DNA of 64,000 nt, from contig JAEWJK010000010.1 in NCBI GenBank assembly GCA_023386555.1, positions 1 through 64,000 on the forward strand, given 5' to 3'. Source of the stretch: Bacteroidota bacterium (GTDB lineage: Bacteria; Bacteroidota; Bacteroidia; Chitinophagales; Chitinophagaceae). Under the pieces are notes generated by a model. The model did no database searches. It was given only the letters and a program-made list of their open reading frames with translations, and was not told where the DNA came from. Every line of letters begins with the position of its first letter. Positions within the stretch are counted from its first letter, which is position 1. A program made the translations under genes and the position numbers. Positions 35,036-44,369 of this stretch are shown in pieces.

Positions 35036-35779
35036 CTATTTGATCCTGCCTATTCTCATGCTCACAGGAAATTGAACACACAACGTTTCTTTTGTTGGCC
35101 AATATTCGCTTAATAATTTTTTAAAGTCATTATTCACAAGACTGGTTCCAAATAATTTCATGTAATGTTGATTAGCACTCCATGTTTCCAAATATCCTAT
35201 CAATTGGTGCATACTCCACTCATATTGCATGTTAAAACCAGGTGCTGGTATTTCTTCAAAAGGAAAAGGAATGGTCTGATACTTTTCATCAATACATTTC
35301 CGTTCCTTATCCCAGTAGGGTTGAGATTCAGCATAAAAAGATGCTAAAAGATTATTCAAATTTTCGTCTTCTATATTAAGCATCGAATAACAAAAAGCTG
35401 CAATGATAGCTCCTTGTTCAGCTACTCGTTTAACTTCTTTATAAAATGCATCGAATTGAAACCAATGGATAGCTTGTGAAATTGAAATCAGATTAACGGA
35501 TTGATCTGCTAAAGTTGAATGTTCAGCTGGCTCATTTTTGTAAACAACATTGGGCAACTGAGTTGCATGACCCAACTGATTGTTACTGATATCAGTAGCA
35601 AAAACATTTTTGAAGTAAGGGGCCAGTCTAATTGCAGACTGACCATTACCTGTAGCTACATCCCAGGCAAGATCGAATTCGTTTACATTGCTTATAATGA
35701 ACTTATATAATGCATCTGGAAATACTGGTCTGAAGCTGGCATAAGCCTTTGATTGAGCTGAAAAATTGTCTTTTGCCAT
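35036..35779 (-). CDS. SAM-dependent class I methyltransferase
   Basis: A 247-aa protein from the ATG at 35779 (MAKDNFSAQSKAYASFRPVFPDALY). The N-terminal F-S-x-x-S-x-x-Y-x-x-x-R-P segment is typical of the UbiE/TAM-like group of small-molecule methyltransferases. SAM-binding motif I is LAWDVATGNGQSA (about 36-48), with an acidic residue in FATDIS, and the IHWFQFDAFYKEVKRV segment follows. The substrate is unknown. The upstream ATG would extend into the preceding gene. One base separates it from the stop of the upstream gene at 35781, so the two are probably one unit. Confidence 0.82.
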   Translation of the reverse strand: MAKDNFSAQSKAYASFRPVFPDALYKFIISNVNEFDLAWDVATGNGQSAIRLAPYFKNVFATDISNNQLGHATQLPNVVYKNEPAEHSTLADQSVNLISISQAIHWFQFDAFYKEVKRVAEQGAIIAAFCYSMLNIEDENLNNLLASFYAESQPYWDKERKCIDEKYQTIPFPFEEIPAPGFNMQYEWSMHQLIGYLETWSANQHYMKLFGTSLVNNDFKKLLSEYWPTKETLCVQFPVSMRIGRIK

Positions 35780-35780
35780 T

Positions 35781-36326
35781 TTAGTCTTTACTGCTTCCTC
35801 TGAACTGATGAATCGTTTCTTTGAACAATACATTGAAAGTTGTTAGTGAGCCATAGATCATAGTAATGTATTGCTGTAGATCAACTTTGTCTTCATCCGA
35901 TAATCCTTTATGAGAATTTATCTTCTGTTCAATCAATCTCAACCTGTCTCTCACCATCACGATCTTGTGAAAGAAAGTTTCTATTGGAACTTCTTTTGGT
36001 TGCAAAGAACCATCGGCAGGCTTTAGTATCATCGTTCCATTGTTCCACTTTCCAGCCATAGGTACAAGCTGTACATCATGTAAACGCTGATCAAGAATAT
36101 TCTCTAAAGCTCTTTCAATATCTGCTAAAGTAATGGAAGAAGAAGCTTCAGCAGTTGCTTCTGTTTTTTCCAATACTTTTAATTCAAAATCTTTCCCGAT
36201 ACTTCTTGTACCGTTTTGCGATTTAAACCAAATCACATAAAATTCACTGGCTATATCTACTATTACACCTCGTCCAAAATGAGGATGTTCTACTCTTGAA
36301 CCTATTCCTAATGAATGATTATCCAT
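35781..36326 (-). CDS. Conserved protein with N-terminal tudor/CarD-like beta segment, unknown
   Basis: A 181-aa protein. The N-terminus (GSRVEHPHFGRGVIVDIASEFYVIWF) resembles the small SH3/tudor-like barrels that end UvrD helicases or start CarD proteins (V-x-H-x-x-F-G-x-G-x-V). A middle part has LKPADGSLQPKEVPIETFFHKIVMVRDRLRLIEQKINSH, followed by a helical C-terminus. No catalytic motif is visible. It may bind nucleic acid or RNA polymerase, but that is inference from the N-terminal fold only. First gene of a two-gene unit with the methyltransferase. Confidence 0.6.
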   Translation of the reverse strand: MDNHSLGIGSRVEHPHFGRGVIVDIASEFYVIWFKSQNGTRSIGKDFELKVLEKTEATAEASSSITLADIERALENILDQRLHDVQLVPMAGKWNNGTMILKPADGSLQPKEVPIETFFHKIVMVRDRLRLIEQKINSHKGLSDEDKVDLQQYITMIYGSLTTFNVLFKETIHQFRGSSKD

Positions 36327-36402
36327 AGACTTTGCAAAGTTGTATGTTTAAAGTTCGAATGGTGCTCAATTGAACTTCCAAACACTCAATGATTCAAACT
36401 GT

Positions 36403-37776
36403 TTATTTATACTCGTATACTACATAACCCCATGCAGGTAAATTCATCTCAACTCCTGCATTGATCTGTTTTGAAGTTTTATCAAACACATTAACAGCTT
36501 CTCCTGCAACAGAAGCATTACCAATTTTAACCGTTTGAGGAGAAGTACTGAGGTTTGTAATCACCAACACTTTTCTCCCATTATTCATTCGGAGAAATGC
36601 ATAAATATTATCATCATTATTTGTGTTAAGCCTGGTGAAAGCCGCATTTGCTGCCAAAGCTTCATTACTCTTTCGGAGATCAAGTAAGGTTTTATAAAAA
36701 GAAGCCCTCTGGTATTTACCAAACTGAATCGGGTTTTTATAAAAGAAGCTGATACTATCTAATACAGGTTCTTCCTGTCCACTATAAATCAACGGAATAC
36801 TTTTAGGCAATGTTTGGGTCAGTACCGCAAAAGGTGCATGAATATCGCCTGGCATTGTTTCATAATCTGCTTTGTTCCAGCTATTCTCATCATGATTACT
36901 TGTAAAGAACATTCGCAATGCATTCTTAGCATAAGGCTGCTCTGCAATAAGTACGGTACTATCTAATGCCGATGCTTTTCTTTCACCTTTAGCTATTCGC
37001 TTCATCATGTGAAATGTATTCCATCCATATGTTGCATCAAATCCAACTTCATGCAGCCATGGTTGCTCTGCTTCTGCAAGCATGAATATGTTTTTAGCTT
37101 TTCTCAACTCAGGAATGGCTTTCATATAAAATTCCTTTCCTACCTCACCTGCAACATCTATTCTAAATCCGTCTATACCTGTTTCAGTGATCCAGTATTT
37201 CATTGCAGCGATCATACTATCACTTAACTGCTGAAAATGTGCACCCTTAAATTCAAGTTTACGAATATCTGTCCAGTCAGTTTCCAAAGGATGTGTCGGT
37301 TCTCCTTTTTCATTTTTCAAATAAAAATTCGGATTGGAAATTAACCATGGATGATCAGCACCTGTATGATTTGGAACCCAATCTATAATCACTTTAAACC
37401 CCATATCATGTGCTTTTTCAACAAGACTTTTCCAATCATTCAACGTTCCAAATTCAGGATTCACTTTCTTATAATCAGCAATAGCATAATAACTTCCCAT
37501 TGCACCTTTTCTGTCTTTTACACTTATGGGGTTAATTGGCATAAACCAAAGTGTTTGTACACCCATTTCTTTCAATCGATCCAGGTGTTTTGCAAATGCA
37601 TTAAACGTTCCTTCAGCTGTGTACTGTCGTACATTTACTTCGTAAATATTCCCTTGCATGATCCATGCAGGATGTCCATCAATCTGCAGATCATCATTAG
37701 TATCTGATGTAATATTCGTTTTACAACTACTAAATGTAAAAGCCAGCAATAAAACCCAAAGGAATATATTTCTCAT
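36403..37776 (-). CDS. Alpha-amylase family (GH13) lipoprotein
   Basis: A 457-aa lipoprotein from the ATG at 37776, with lipobox FTFSSC (Cys18), so likely anchored at the outer membrane or periplasmic face. The four GH13 regions are present: DWVPNH (132-137), GFRIDVA (203-209, nucleophile D207), the acid E235 in FMLAEAEQ, and FTSNHDEN (291-298, D296). All catalytic residues are intact. The C-terminal beta domain ends WGYVVYEYK. It probably hydrolyses alpha-glucans. No SusC/SusD neighbours are present, so it is not part of a standard Sus-type locus here. A promoter box lies 18 nt upstream at 37795-37802. Confidence 0.92.
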   Translation of the reverse strand: MRNIFLWVLLLAFTFSSCKTNITSDTNDDLQIDGHPAWIMQGNIYEVNVRQYTAEGTFNAFAKHLDRLKEMGVQTLWFMPINPISVKDRKGAMGSYYAIADYKKVNPEFGTLNDWKSLVEKAHDMGFKVIIDWVPNHTGADHPWLISNPNFYLKNEKGEPTHPLETDWTDIRKLEFKGAHFQQLSDSMIAAMKYWITETGIDGFRIDVAGEVGKEFYMKAIPELRKAKNIFMLAEAEQPWLHEVGFDATYGWNTFHMMKRIAKGERKASALDSTVLIAEQPYAKNALRMFFTSNHDENSWNKADYETMPGDIHAPFAVLTQTLPKSIPLIYSGQEEPVLDSISFFYKNPIQFGKYQRASFYKTLLDLRKSNEALAANAAFTRLNTNNDDNIYAFLRMNNGRKVLVITNLSTSPQTVKIGNASVAGEAVNVFDKTSKQINAGVEMNLPAWGYVVYEYK

Positions 37777-37794
37777 GGAACAATAATTTGGTTT

Positions 37795-37802
37795 CAAAGA
37801 TA
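37795..37802 (-). promoter_or_regulatory. TAnnTTTG -7 box of the GH13 gene
   Basis: TATCTTTG on the minus strand, 18 nt before the ATG at 37776. The alternative ATG at 37797 lies inside the box and is ruled out. Confidence 0.6.
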
Positions 37803-37900
37803 TTGATCCTTGCTTTTAGAATTTTCACCGATCATTTTTTGAGGAATTGCTTTTGTAATTGTAGATTATATACTTTGCATCCGAATTTACTTTACCCGGG

Positions 37901-38995
37901 ATGAAAGCATTGATTATTGGAGGAGGCATCGCAGGATTAGCTGCAGCAATCACCTTACGAAAAGTAGGTTGGGATGTTGTGGTGAAAGAGAGAGCAGAAC
38001 AATTTACAGAAGTAGGTCTTGGGTTTATTATTTTGCCGAATGGATTGGAAGCACTTGACCAGGTGGGTGCAGGTGAATATGTAAGAACAAATGGTAAGAT
38101 CATCAATGAAGCTATCATCCGAACTCCGGATGGCACAATAATAAAAGATGATAAATTAGATAGTTGTCTTGGCGTTAAACGTTCCTCTGTTATTGATTCT
38201 CTTAAAAGCTTATTACCCTCGGAAATTATTCATACCGCATCCGAATTTTCGCATTTTGAATATGATGAAACAGGCAATGCGATTGCAGCATATTTCAAAA
38301 ATGATGAACGTGTAGAAGCTGATATTTTCATTGCTGCGGATGGAGCCAATTCAATGATCAGGAAACAACTATTTCCATCACACCTGGTAGGTCAAACAAA
38401 GATCAAAGAACTGGTAGGCATTGCTGATTTACCCGATATGGTTAAACAATTGAATGGTAAACTTTTAAAAACGCAGTGTACCGATAAAGGTCTATCTATT
38501 GGTCTTTTGCCCTGCAACGATCAGCAGATCATCTGGTATATGCAATTCGATTGCATGAAAAATGATATTGTTGAGTTATCCAACGAAAACAAGAAAAAGT
38601 TTGCGATGGAGATGTTGAATGGATGGCCTGATCCTATACAATATGTTTTAGAAAATACAGATTACAGCAAATCATTCATGTGGTTTACGAAAGACATGCC
38701 GGTGCTCCCTTCATTTCATAAAAATAATATTGTACTTATTGGTGATGCAGCACATTTGGTACTTCCTTTTACCAGCCAGGGAGTAAACAGTGCTTTGCAG
38801 GATGCCATTATTCTAGGCAGATTATTGAAAGATGGCAAACACATAGAATCGTTCGATGATGTTTTTACCACTTACCATCAATGCAGAAAAGAGATATTGG
38901 AAGAATATCACTTGTTCGGAAAAATGATGGCAAACCGTTTCCTCGATCCATTGAATTACAAAAACGAGGAAGTACCCATACCTTTGGCTAAATGA
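37901..38995 (+). CDS. FAD-dependent monooxygenase (PHBH-like, class A)
   Basis: A 364-aa flavoprotein. The dinucleotide motif G7-x-G9-x-x-G12 (IIGGGIAGLAAA) starts the protein; the DG motif is IAADGANSMIRK (about 147-158) and the GD motif is IVLIGDAAHLVLPFTSQGVNSALQDA (about 275-300). These are the three sequence marks of single-component class A hydroxylases, which use NAD(P)H and O2 to hydroxylate aromatic or polycyclic substrates. The substrate is unknown. No membrane segment is seen. A TACTTTGC sequence at 37871-37878 is a near-promoter match. The TACGARR repeat begins directly at its stop codon. Confidence 0.87.
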   Translation: MKALIIGGGIAGLAAAITLRKVGWDVVVKERAEQFTEVGLGFIILPNGLEALDQVGAGEYVRTNGKIINEAIIRTPDGTIIKDDKLDSCLGVKRSSVIDSLKSLLPSEIIHTASEFSHFEYDETGNAIAAYFKNDERVEADIFIAADGANSMIRKQLFPSHLVGQTKIKELVGIADLPDMVKQLNGKLLKTQCTDKGLSIGLLPCNDQQIIWYMQFDCMKNDIVELSNENKKKFAMEMLNGWPDPIQYVLENTDYSKSFMWFTKDMPVLPSFHKNNIVLIGDAAHLVLPFTSQGVNSALQDAIILGRLLKDGKHIESFDDVFTTYHQCRKEILEEYHLFGKMMANRFLDPLNYKNEEVPIPLAK

Positions 38996-39021
38996 AGTAC
39001 GAAATACGAGATACGAAGTAC
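38995..39021. repeat. TACGARR heptad repeat, copy 2
   Basis: TACGAAA, TACGAGA, TACGAAG units with exact 7-nt spacing start at the last base of the monooxygenase stop codon. They are followed by a TTTCTTATTTTTTATTTCTG-like T-rich string (39058-39090) in the remainder of the 109-bp spacer. Confidence 0.6.
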
Positions 39022-39104
39022 AGATCGAAATTGATACATACTTAATTAGCTTCCGCCTTTCTTATTTTTTATTTCTGATTTCTCATTGCTTATTTTCATA
39101 GTCT

Positions 39105-40277
39105 ATGCATTTCACAGACACAGATATAAACATGCCTGCTCTTCGTCAGAGGGCTTTTAATCTTCGTTGGGCAACTTTACCAGAAGATGTTATTCCGTTA
39201 ACAGCGGCTGACCCCGATTTTAAATGTGCTCCTGAAATTGTAGAAGCAATCAATGCTTATTCTGCAGAAAGAACTTTTGCATACGGACCTGCAGAAGGAT
39301 TACCACAGTTTCGTGAAGTGATAGCCAGAACAGTTGGCGAAAGAAAAAATATCAAAACCTCACCTGATTTAGTATTGCCAGTCGATAGTGCTGCACAGGG
39401 AATGTTTGTTATCGCAAAATATTGTTTGCAACCAGGTGATGAAGCAATTGTTTTTGACCCGGTTGATTTTCTTTTCAAGGCCAGTGTTGAGTCTGCCGGT
39501 GCAACAGCAGTGTTATTTCCCATTGATACTGCTACCGGAAAATATGATATCACTTTATTGAGATCATTAATCACGCCTAAAACAAAAATGCTTTGCATCT
39601 GCAATCCTCACAATCCAATTGGCAAAGTATACAGTAAAGCTGAGTTGGAGGAACTAGGGCAAATTGCAGTAGAACATGATCTCTGGATAATGAATGATGA
39701 AATATGGAGTGATATTGTTTTTCCGCATACAACTTACACTAGCATGGCCTCTCTTTCTCCAGAAATTGCAGAGCGTACCTTAACTGTTTATGGTTTTAGT
39801 AAGTCTTTTGGGTTAGCAGGATTAAGAGTCGGTTTTATCATTTCTCCCTCAGCAATGGTACATGAAGGTATCATTGAAACGTCATTGGTTAAAACAACAG
39901 CTTATGGTGTATCTACTGTTTCTCAGGTTGCTGCACAGGCTGCATTTGAGAAATGCTGGTATTGGGTGGATGGATTTCTTCAACATTTGACCATCAATAA
40001 AAATTATGCAGTTGACCGGTTAAATAAAATGCCGGGTGTTTCTTGTCACCAACCCCAGGGATGTTATCTGGTATTCCCGGATATTACAGCTACAAAAAGA
40101 TCAGCCACCACTCTAACCGATATTCTTTTAAAAGAAGGAAAAGTTGCCGTTGTTCCTGGTGCTGCAAAATGGTTTGGGCCTGGTGCTGAAGGGCATTTTC
40201 GAATTTGTATTGCTACATCACACAATATATTAAAAGAGGGATTAGACAGGATAGAGAATACTCTTTTGAAGTTGTGA
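39105..40277 (+). CDS. PLP-dependent class I/II aminotransferase
   Basis: A 390-aa fold-type I PLP enzyme. Key parts are CNPHNPIGKVY (166-176, substrate-side Asn), NDEIWSDIVF (197-206, the Asp contacting PLP N1), the Schiff-base Lys233 in YGFSKSFGLAGLRVGF, and the C-terminal GHFRICIATS with the carboxylate-binding Arg. The NDEIWSD form recalls the MalY/PatB cystathionine beta-lyase-like and aspartate/aromatic aminotransferase groups; which reaction is catalysed cannot be decided from sequence alone. Monocistronic. Confidence 0.85.
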   Translation: MHFTDTDINMPALRQRAFNLRWATLPEDVIPLTAADPDFKCAPEIVEAINAYSAERTFAYGPAEGLPQFREVIARTVGERKNIKTSPDLVLPVDSAAQGMFVIAKYCLQPGDEAIVFDPVDFLFKASVESAGATAVLFPIDTATGKYDITLLRSLITPKTKMLCICNPHNPIGKVYSKAELEELGQIAVEHDLWIMNDEIWSDIVFPHTTYTSMASLSPEIAERTLTVYGFSKSFGLAGLRVGFIISPSAMVHEGIIETSLVKTTAYGVSTVSQVAAQAAFEKCWYWVDGFLQHLTINKNYAVDRLNKMPGVSCHQPQGCYLVFPDITATKRSATTLTDILLKEGKVAVVPGAAKWFGPGAEGHFRICIATSHNILKEGLDRIENTLLKL

Positions 40278-40398
40278 TTGAATAACGGCAATCAGGCTCA
40301 TTCTGTCGAAGCCATCTTATCCAAACACCTGCTTTAGAATCAATATATCTGTTTTATATTTATCGTCTCATTTTTAATAATCCTTAAACTCGCAGCCT

Positions 40399-43197
40399 AT
40401 GTACAGGAAAATCCTTCTGCTAAGTAGTCTACTTATTTTTTTATTACAGGCTGGTACCAGTCAGCCTGCAAAAAAAATTCCTACCGATCCAAATATTAAG
40501 ATCGGGAAATTATCTAACGGACTTACATACTACATCCGTAAAAATGCAGAGCCGAAGAACAGGGCCGAATTAAGACTTGTTGTAAAAGCAGGCTCTATAT
40601 TGGAAAATGACAAGCAACTTGGTCTTGCCCATTTCGCAGAACACATGGCTTTTAACGGAACCAAAAACTTTAAAAAACAGGAACTGGTTGATTTCCTTGA
40701 AAAAAGTGGTGTTCAGTTTGGTGCTGATCTTAATGCTTACACAAGCTTCGATGAAACAGTTTACCAGTTACAACTTCCAACTGATAGTATGGATGTTTTC
40801 AGGAAAGGCTTCCAGGTTTTGGAAGACTGGGCACATAACGTAAGTTTTGAAGATGAAGAGATCGATAAAGAAAGAGGTGTGGTAATTGAAGAATGGCGTT
40901 TAGGCCAGGGTGCACAGGAAAGAATGAGAGCAAAATATTTTCCTGTTCTCTTAAAAGGTTCGCAATATGCCAACAGGCTTCCTATCGGTACGAAAGAAAA
41001 TCTTGAAACTTTCAAATATGAAACCATTAAACAGTTTTACAAAGACTGGTACAGACCAGACCTTCAAGCCGTAGTAGCTGTTGGTGATTTTAATGTAGCC
41101 GAAGTGGAAGCACTTATTAAAAAACATTTCGGAAGCATACCTAAAGCAGTGAATCCAAAACCAAGAACCAAGTTTGGTATACCTGCTCAAAAAGAAACAA
41201 ATGTTTCTATTGTTACCGATCCTGAACAACAATACAATATCATCCAGATATTCTATAAACAACCACATATTCCTGAAGCAGTAACAGATGCTGAATACAA
41301 ACAATCACTTGTAAGAGAATTGTTCAATGCTATGGTAAGTCAAAGGCTTGAGGAATTGGTTCAATCAGGTGAAGCACCATTTGTTTACGCTAATACCAAT
41401 TATAGCCAATTGATTGGTGATAAAGATGCTTTTTCAATGATTGCTATCACCCAAGACCCTGCTAAAACCAGTGAAGCAATTGAAATCTTACTGCAGGAAA
41501 ACGAAAGAATCAACAGGTTTGGATTTACAAAAGGCGAATTAGACCGAGCAAAAGCAAACATGCTTTCAAATATTGAAAATGTGTTTAACGAAAAAGACAA
41601 AACACGTTCTGTAAATTATGCTGAAGAATATGTCAGAAACTTCCTGCATAATGAACCTATTCCTGGAATTGAATATGAATTCGACTTGTACAAAAGATAC
41701 ATGCCGGAGATAAGTTTGAAAGAAGTGAATGCACTCATCAAAACATGGATAAAACCTACAGACAGAACAGTAGTGATCATGGCTCCTGAAAATGGCAAGG
41801 AAAAATTACCTACCGAGAAAGATGTATTGTCCATGATGAACATGACCTTTAAAGACATCTTCGCTTATGAAGATAAAACGGTAGATGAACCTTTAATCGG
41901 TACAACTCCTGCTGCTGGCAAGATCACTAACATGAAGATGGTGCAGGAACTGGAAACTGTAGAACTGGAACTTTCCAATGGTGCAAAAGTGATTTTAAAA
42001 CCTACAGATTTTAAAAATGATGAGATCATTTTCTCTGCAATAAGCAAAGGCGGTACTTCATTAACACCTGAACAGGATTTCCCTTCTGCATCAAATGCCT
42101 CAGTGGCAGTAATGTATGGTGGTGTGGGAAATTTCGATTTTATGTCTTTACAAAAAGCACTGGCCGGTAAAAATGTATATGTAGCGCCTTCGATCAGCTT
42201 ATATACAGAAGGATTAACCGGAAGTACCACTCCAAAAGACCTGGAAACAGCTATGCAGCTGATTCATCTTTATTTCACTAATCCAAGGAAAGATGAAAAC
42301 TCATTTAAGGTAGTTCAACAGCAGATGCAGGCTTCATTAGCTAATAAAGACAAGGATCCTAATTCTGTTTTTATGGACACAGTGAGCTATGTAATGGGCA
42401 ATTATCATCCACGTCGTAAACCTTTCACAATGGAAACATTGAAAGAAATCGACTATAATAAAGCCTATGATATTTACAAACAGCGTTACGCCAATGCAGG
42501 TGATTTCATTTTTACATTCGTCGGAAATTTCAATCCGCAACAGATGATTCCGTTTATAGAAAAGTACATTGCTTCTCTTCCATCAAACGGACAAACTGAA
42601 CAATGGCAGGATGTAGGTATTCGTGCCCCTAAAGGAAACATTACAAGAGTAGTTAAGAAAGGTAAAGAAAATAAGGCTTCGGTAAGATTATTCTTCACTG
42701 GTAACACAACTTATTCTGATCTTGAAGAAGCCCAGTTAAACCAATTAACCAGCATTCTTGGAATCAGGTTAAGAGAGGTTTTAAGAGAGGATCAGGGTGG
42801 TGTGTATGGTGTTGGTGTAAGAGGAAGCATCAGCAGAATTCCAAATGACAATTATTCTATCAGCATCAGCTTTGGTTGTGCTGCCGAGAATGTTGACAAG
42901 TTGGTTGATCTGGTTATGGCTGAGATCAATGCACTAAAAGCAAATGGTGCAGCTCAGGTAAACATAGACAAAGTAACAGCAGAAGACACAAGAGGATTGG
43001 AAACACAGTTAAAACAAAATCGTTATTGGCAGTATAATCTTGAGCAGAAATACTTGTATAATGAAGATCCGAAAACCATTCTTGAAGATGCAACAAACAT
43101 TAAAAAGATGACTGTTGAAAGATCAAAAGAAATGGCAAACAAATATTTTAGCATGGAGAACTTTGCAAAAATGATCTTGTTGCCTGAAGACAAATAA
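40399..43197 (+). CDS. Secreted M16 (pitrilysin-type) zinc peptidase, two-domain
   Basis: A 932-aa protein with signal peptide 1-21 (LLQAGTSQ). The active N-terminal half carries the inverted zinc motif HFAEH (H78, E81, H82) and the distal ligand E158, 76 residues later (DKERGVVIEEWR). The C-terminal half (about 500-932) is the inactive M16 partner domain; its RLREVLREDQGGVYGVGVRGS segment is the conserved R/Y substrate-clamp region. So one polypeptide contains both halves of the peptidase chamber. It probably degrades peptides or signal peptides in the periplasm. A strong terminator follows at 43221-43247. Confidence 0.93.
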   Translation: MYRKILLLSSLLIFLLQAGTSQPAKKIPTDPNIKIGKLSNGLTYYIRKNAEPKNRAELRLVVKAGSILENDKQLGLAHFAEHMAFNGTKNFKKQELVDFLEKSGVQFGADLNAYTSFDETVYQLQLPTDSMDVFRKGFQVLEDWAHNVSFEDEEIDKERGVVIEEWRLGQGAQERMRAKYFPVLLKGSQYANRLPIGTKENLETFKYETIKQFYKDWYRPDLQAVVAVGDFNVAEVEALIKKHFGSIPKAVNPKPRTKFGIPAQKETNVSIVTDPEQQYNIIQIFYKQPHIPEAVTDAEYKQSLVRELFNAMVSQRLEELVQSGEAPFVYANTNYSQLIGDKDAFSMIAITQDPAKTSEAIEILLQENERINRFGFTKGELDRAKANMLSNIENVFNEKDKTRSVNYAEEYVRNFLHNEPIPGIEYEFDLYKRYMPEISLKEVNALIKTWIKPTDRTVVIMAPENGKEKLPTEKDVLSMMNMTFKDIFAYEDKTVDEPLIGTTPAAGKITNMKMVQELETVELELSNGAKVILKPTDFKNDEIIFSAISKGGTSLTPEQDFPSASNASVAVMYGGVGNFDFMSLQKALAGKNVYVAPSISLYTEGLTGSTTPKDLETAMQLIHLYFTNPRKDENSFKVVQQQMQASLANKDKDPNSVFMDTVSYVMGNYHPRRKPFTMETLKEIDYNKAYDIYKQRYANAGDFIFTFVGNFNPQQMIPFIEKYIASLPSNGQTEQWQDVGIRAPKGNITRVVKKGKENKASVRLFFTGNTTYSDLEEAQLNQLTSILGIRLREVLREDQGGVYGVGVRGSISRIPNDNYSISISFGCAAENVDKLVDLVMAEINALKANGAAQVNIDKVTAEDTRGLETQLKQNRYWQYNLEQKYLYNEDPKTILEDATNIKKMTVERSKEMANKYFSMENFAKMILLPEDK

Positions 43198-43220
43198 CAC
43201 TCAATTTCATTCTACTTTTA

Positions 43221-43247
43221 AAGGACAGCTCTGCTGTCCTTTTTTTA
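43221..43247 (+). terminator. Rho-independent terminator of the M16 peptidase gene
   Basis: A perfect 9-bp stem AAGGACAGC / GCTGTCCTT with a 3-nt loop, followed by six T. Confidence 0.9.
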
Positions 43248-43402
43248 TTCAGCCTATAGCAGATCATGGTTTTGCAATCATCAGGCATTTTATCCCTGTG
43301 ACAAACGGAACAACCTATGTTACATAAATATATCATCCAGCGTTATTTCTACAACTTACCCCCTATCCCATTCTGTCATTTCTTTGCTTTATTTAGCAGT
43401 TT

Positions 43403-43430
43403 CCATTATTTGCATTACCGATAATGGTAA
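43403..43430 (+). promoter_or_regulatory. Two overlapping inverted repeats before the response-regulator gene
   Basis: CCATTAT (43403-43409) pairs with ATAATGG (43421-43427), and TTACC (43415-43419) pairs with GGTAA (43426-43430). They share bases, so only one hairpin can form at a time. They lie 22 nt before the ATG at 43453. An operator or an RNA switch are both possible. Confidence 0.35.
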
Positions 43431-43452
43431 ACAACAAACTATCTTAGCGGCC

Positions 43453-43866
43453 ATGCAAAACAATACACCTGATATTCTTCTTTGTGCAGAGGATGACCCT
43501 GATGATATTGAAATGTTTTGCCAGATGGTGAAGGAGTTAAACAGTAATATCACTGTTATCCATTCACTAAACGGAAAACAATTGTTGCACCATCTGCAAG
43601 AGCTTACATTGAGCAATACACTGCCATGCCTAATTACGCTTGATATCAATATGCCGGTTATGGATGGCAGAGAAACGCTTGAACAAATCCGGGCTAATAA
43701 CAGATGGAAGAATATACCTGTGGTGTTATACACTACTTCACCTCAAATGATCAATGCAGACCTCCAGGCAAAATACAATATCAGCATCTTTCAAAAACCT
43801 GATAATATGCACGACATAAAAAGTGTGGTAACCAAAATACTTAGTTTGTGCAGAAAGCCTGCTTAG
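43453..43866 (+). CDS. Single-domain (CheY-like) response regulator
   Basis: A 137-aa receiver domain without output domain. The acidic pocket is E13-D14-D15 (CAEDDPDD), the phospho-acceptor D64 (LITLDINMPVMDG), the switch T94/T95 (LYTTS), and the conserved Lys115 (FQKP). The start at 43453 (MQNNTPDILLCAEDD) was chosen; the upstream ATG adds 23 residues across the inverted repeats. Its stop codon interlocks with the stop of the convergent PAS gene (TAG and TAA share bases at 43863-43866). It is the first gene of a sensory cluster with an H-NOX protein. Confidence 0.9.
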   Translation: MQNNTPDILLCAEDDPDDIEMFCQMVKELNSNITVIHSLNGKQLLHHLQELTLSNTLPCLITLDINMPVMDGRETLEQIRANNRWKNIPVVLYTTSPQMINADLQAKYNISIFQKPDNMHDIKSVVTKILSLCRKPA

Positions 43867-44249
43867 TCAATTTCATTATCCCTAAGCTCTCTTGTTAGTT
43901 TGGTAAACCCAACTATATTATCGTCATCATCATGCAATGCAGTAATAAGCACATTACCCCAGAATATGCTGCCGTCTTTTCTAACTCTTCTTCCTATATG
44001 CCTTGCCCTTCCTTCTCTCCTGGCCAGGTCAAGCAATTGTTCCGGCAACCCTGATTGACGATCCTGGGGCAGGTAAAATATCCTGAAATTCTGTCCAATG
44101 ATCTCGTGTTGCTGATAACCTTTTATCTGTTCAACACCCTTATTCCATGAAAGAATGGTTCCATCAATATCCAGTAAAACGATGGCATAATCTAATATTT
44201 CATTTACCATTCTGCGGTGAAGCTGCTCTAATCTTTCTTTTTTATCCAT
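43863..44249 (-). CDS. Stand-alone PAS domain protein
   Basis: A 128-aa protein consisting of a coiled N-terminal helix (MDKKERLEQLHRRMVNEIL) and one PAS domain (IVLLDIDGTILSWNKGVEQIKGYQQHEIIGQNF ... RRVRKDGSIFWGNVLITAL ... GFTKLTRELRD). The WNKGVEQIKGY and IFWGNVLI segments are typical PAS/PAC. There is no kinase, cyclase or output domain, so it must signal through a partner. Convergent with the response regulator, with interlocked stop codons, and divergent from the H-NOX gene across a 120-bp spacer. Confidence 0.88.
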   Translation of the reverse strand: MDKKERLEQLHRRMVNEILDYAIVLLDIDGTILSWNKGVEQIKGYQQHEIIGQNFRIFYLPQDRQSGLPEQLLDLARREGRARHIGRRVRKDGSIFWGNVLITALHDDDDNIVGFTKLTRELRDNEID

Positions 44250-44369
44250 AGCTATTGGCGGCGAAATTAAGCAGGTTGTTTAATCAAATTAATTAAAATT
44301 ATTATATTCATTAAACAGGTTAGAGGCATAGTATTGGTAATATCTCCTGACTTTTATTAAAAGCTTTAG

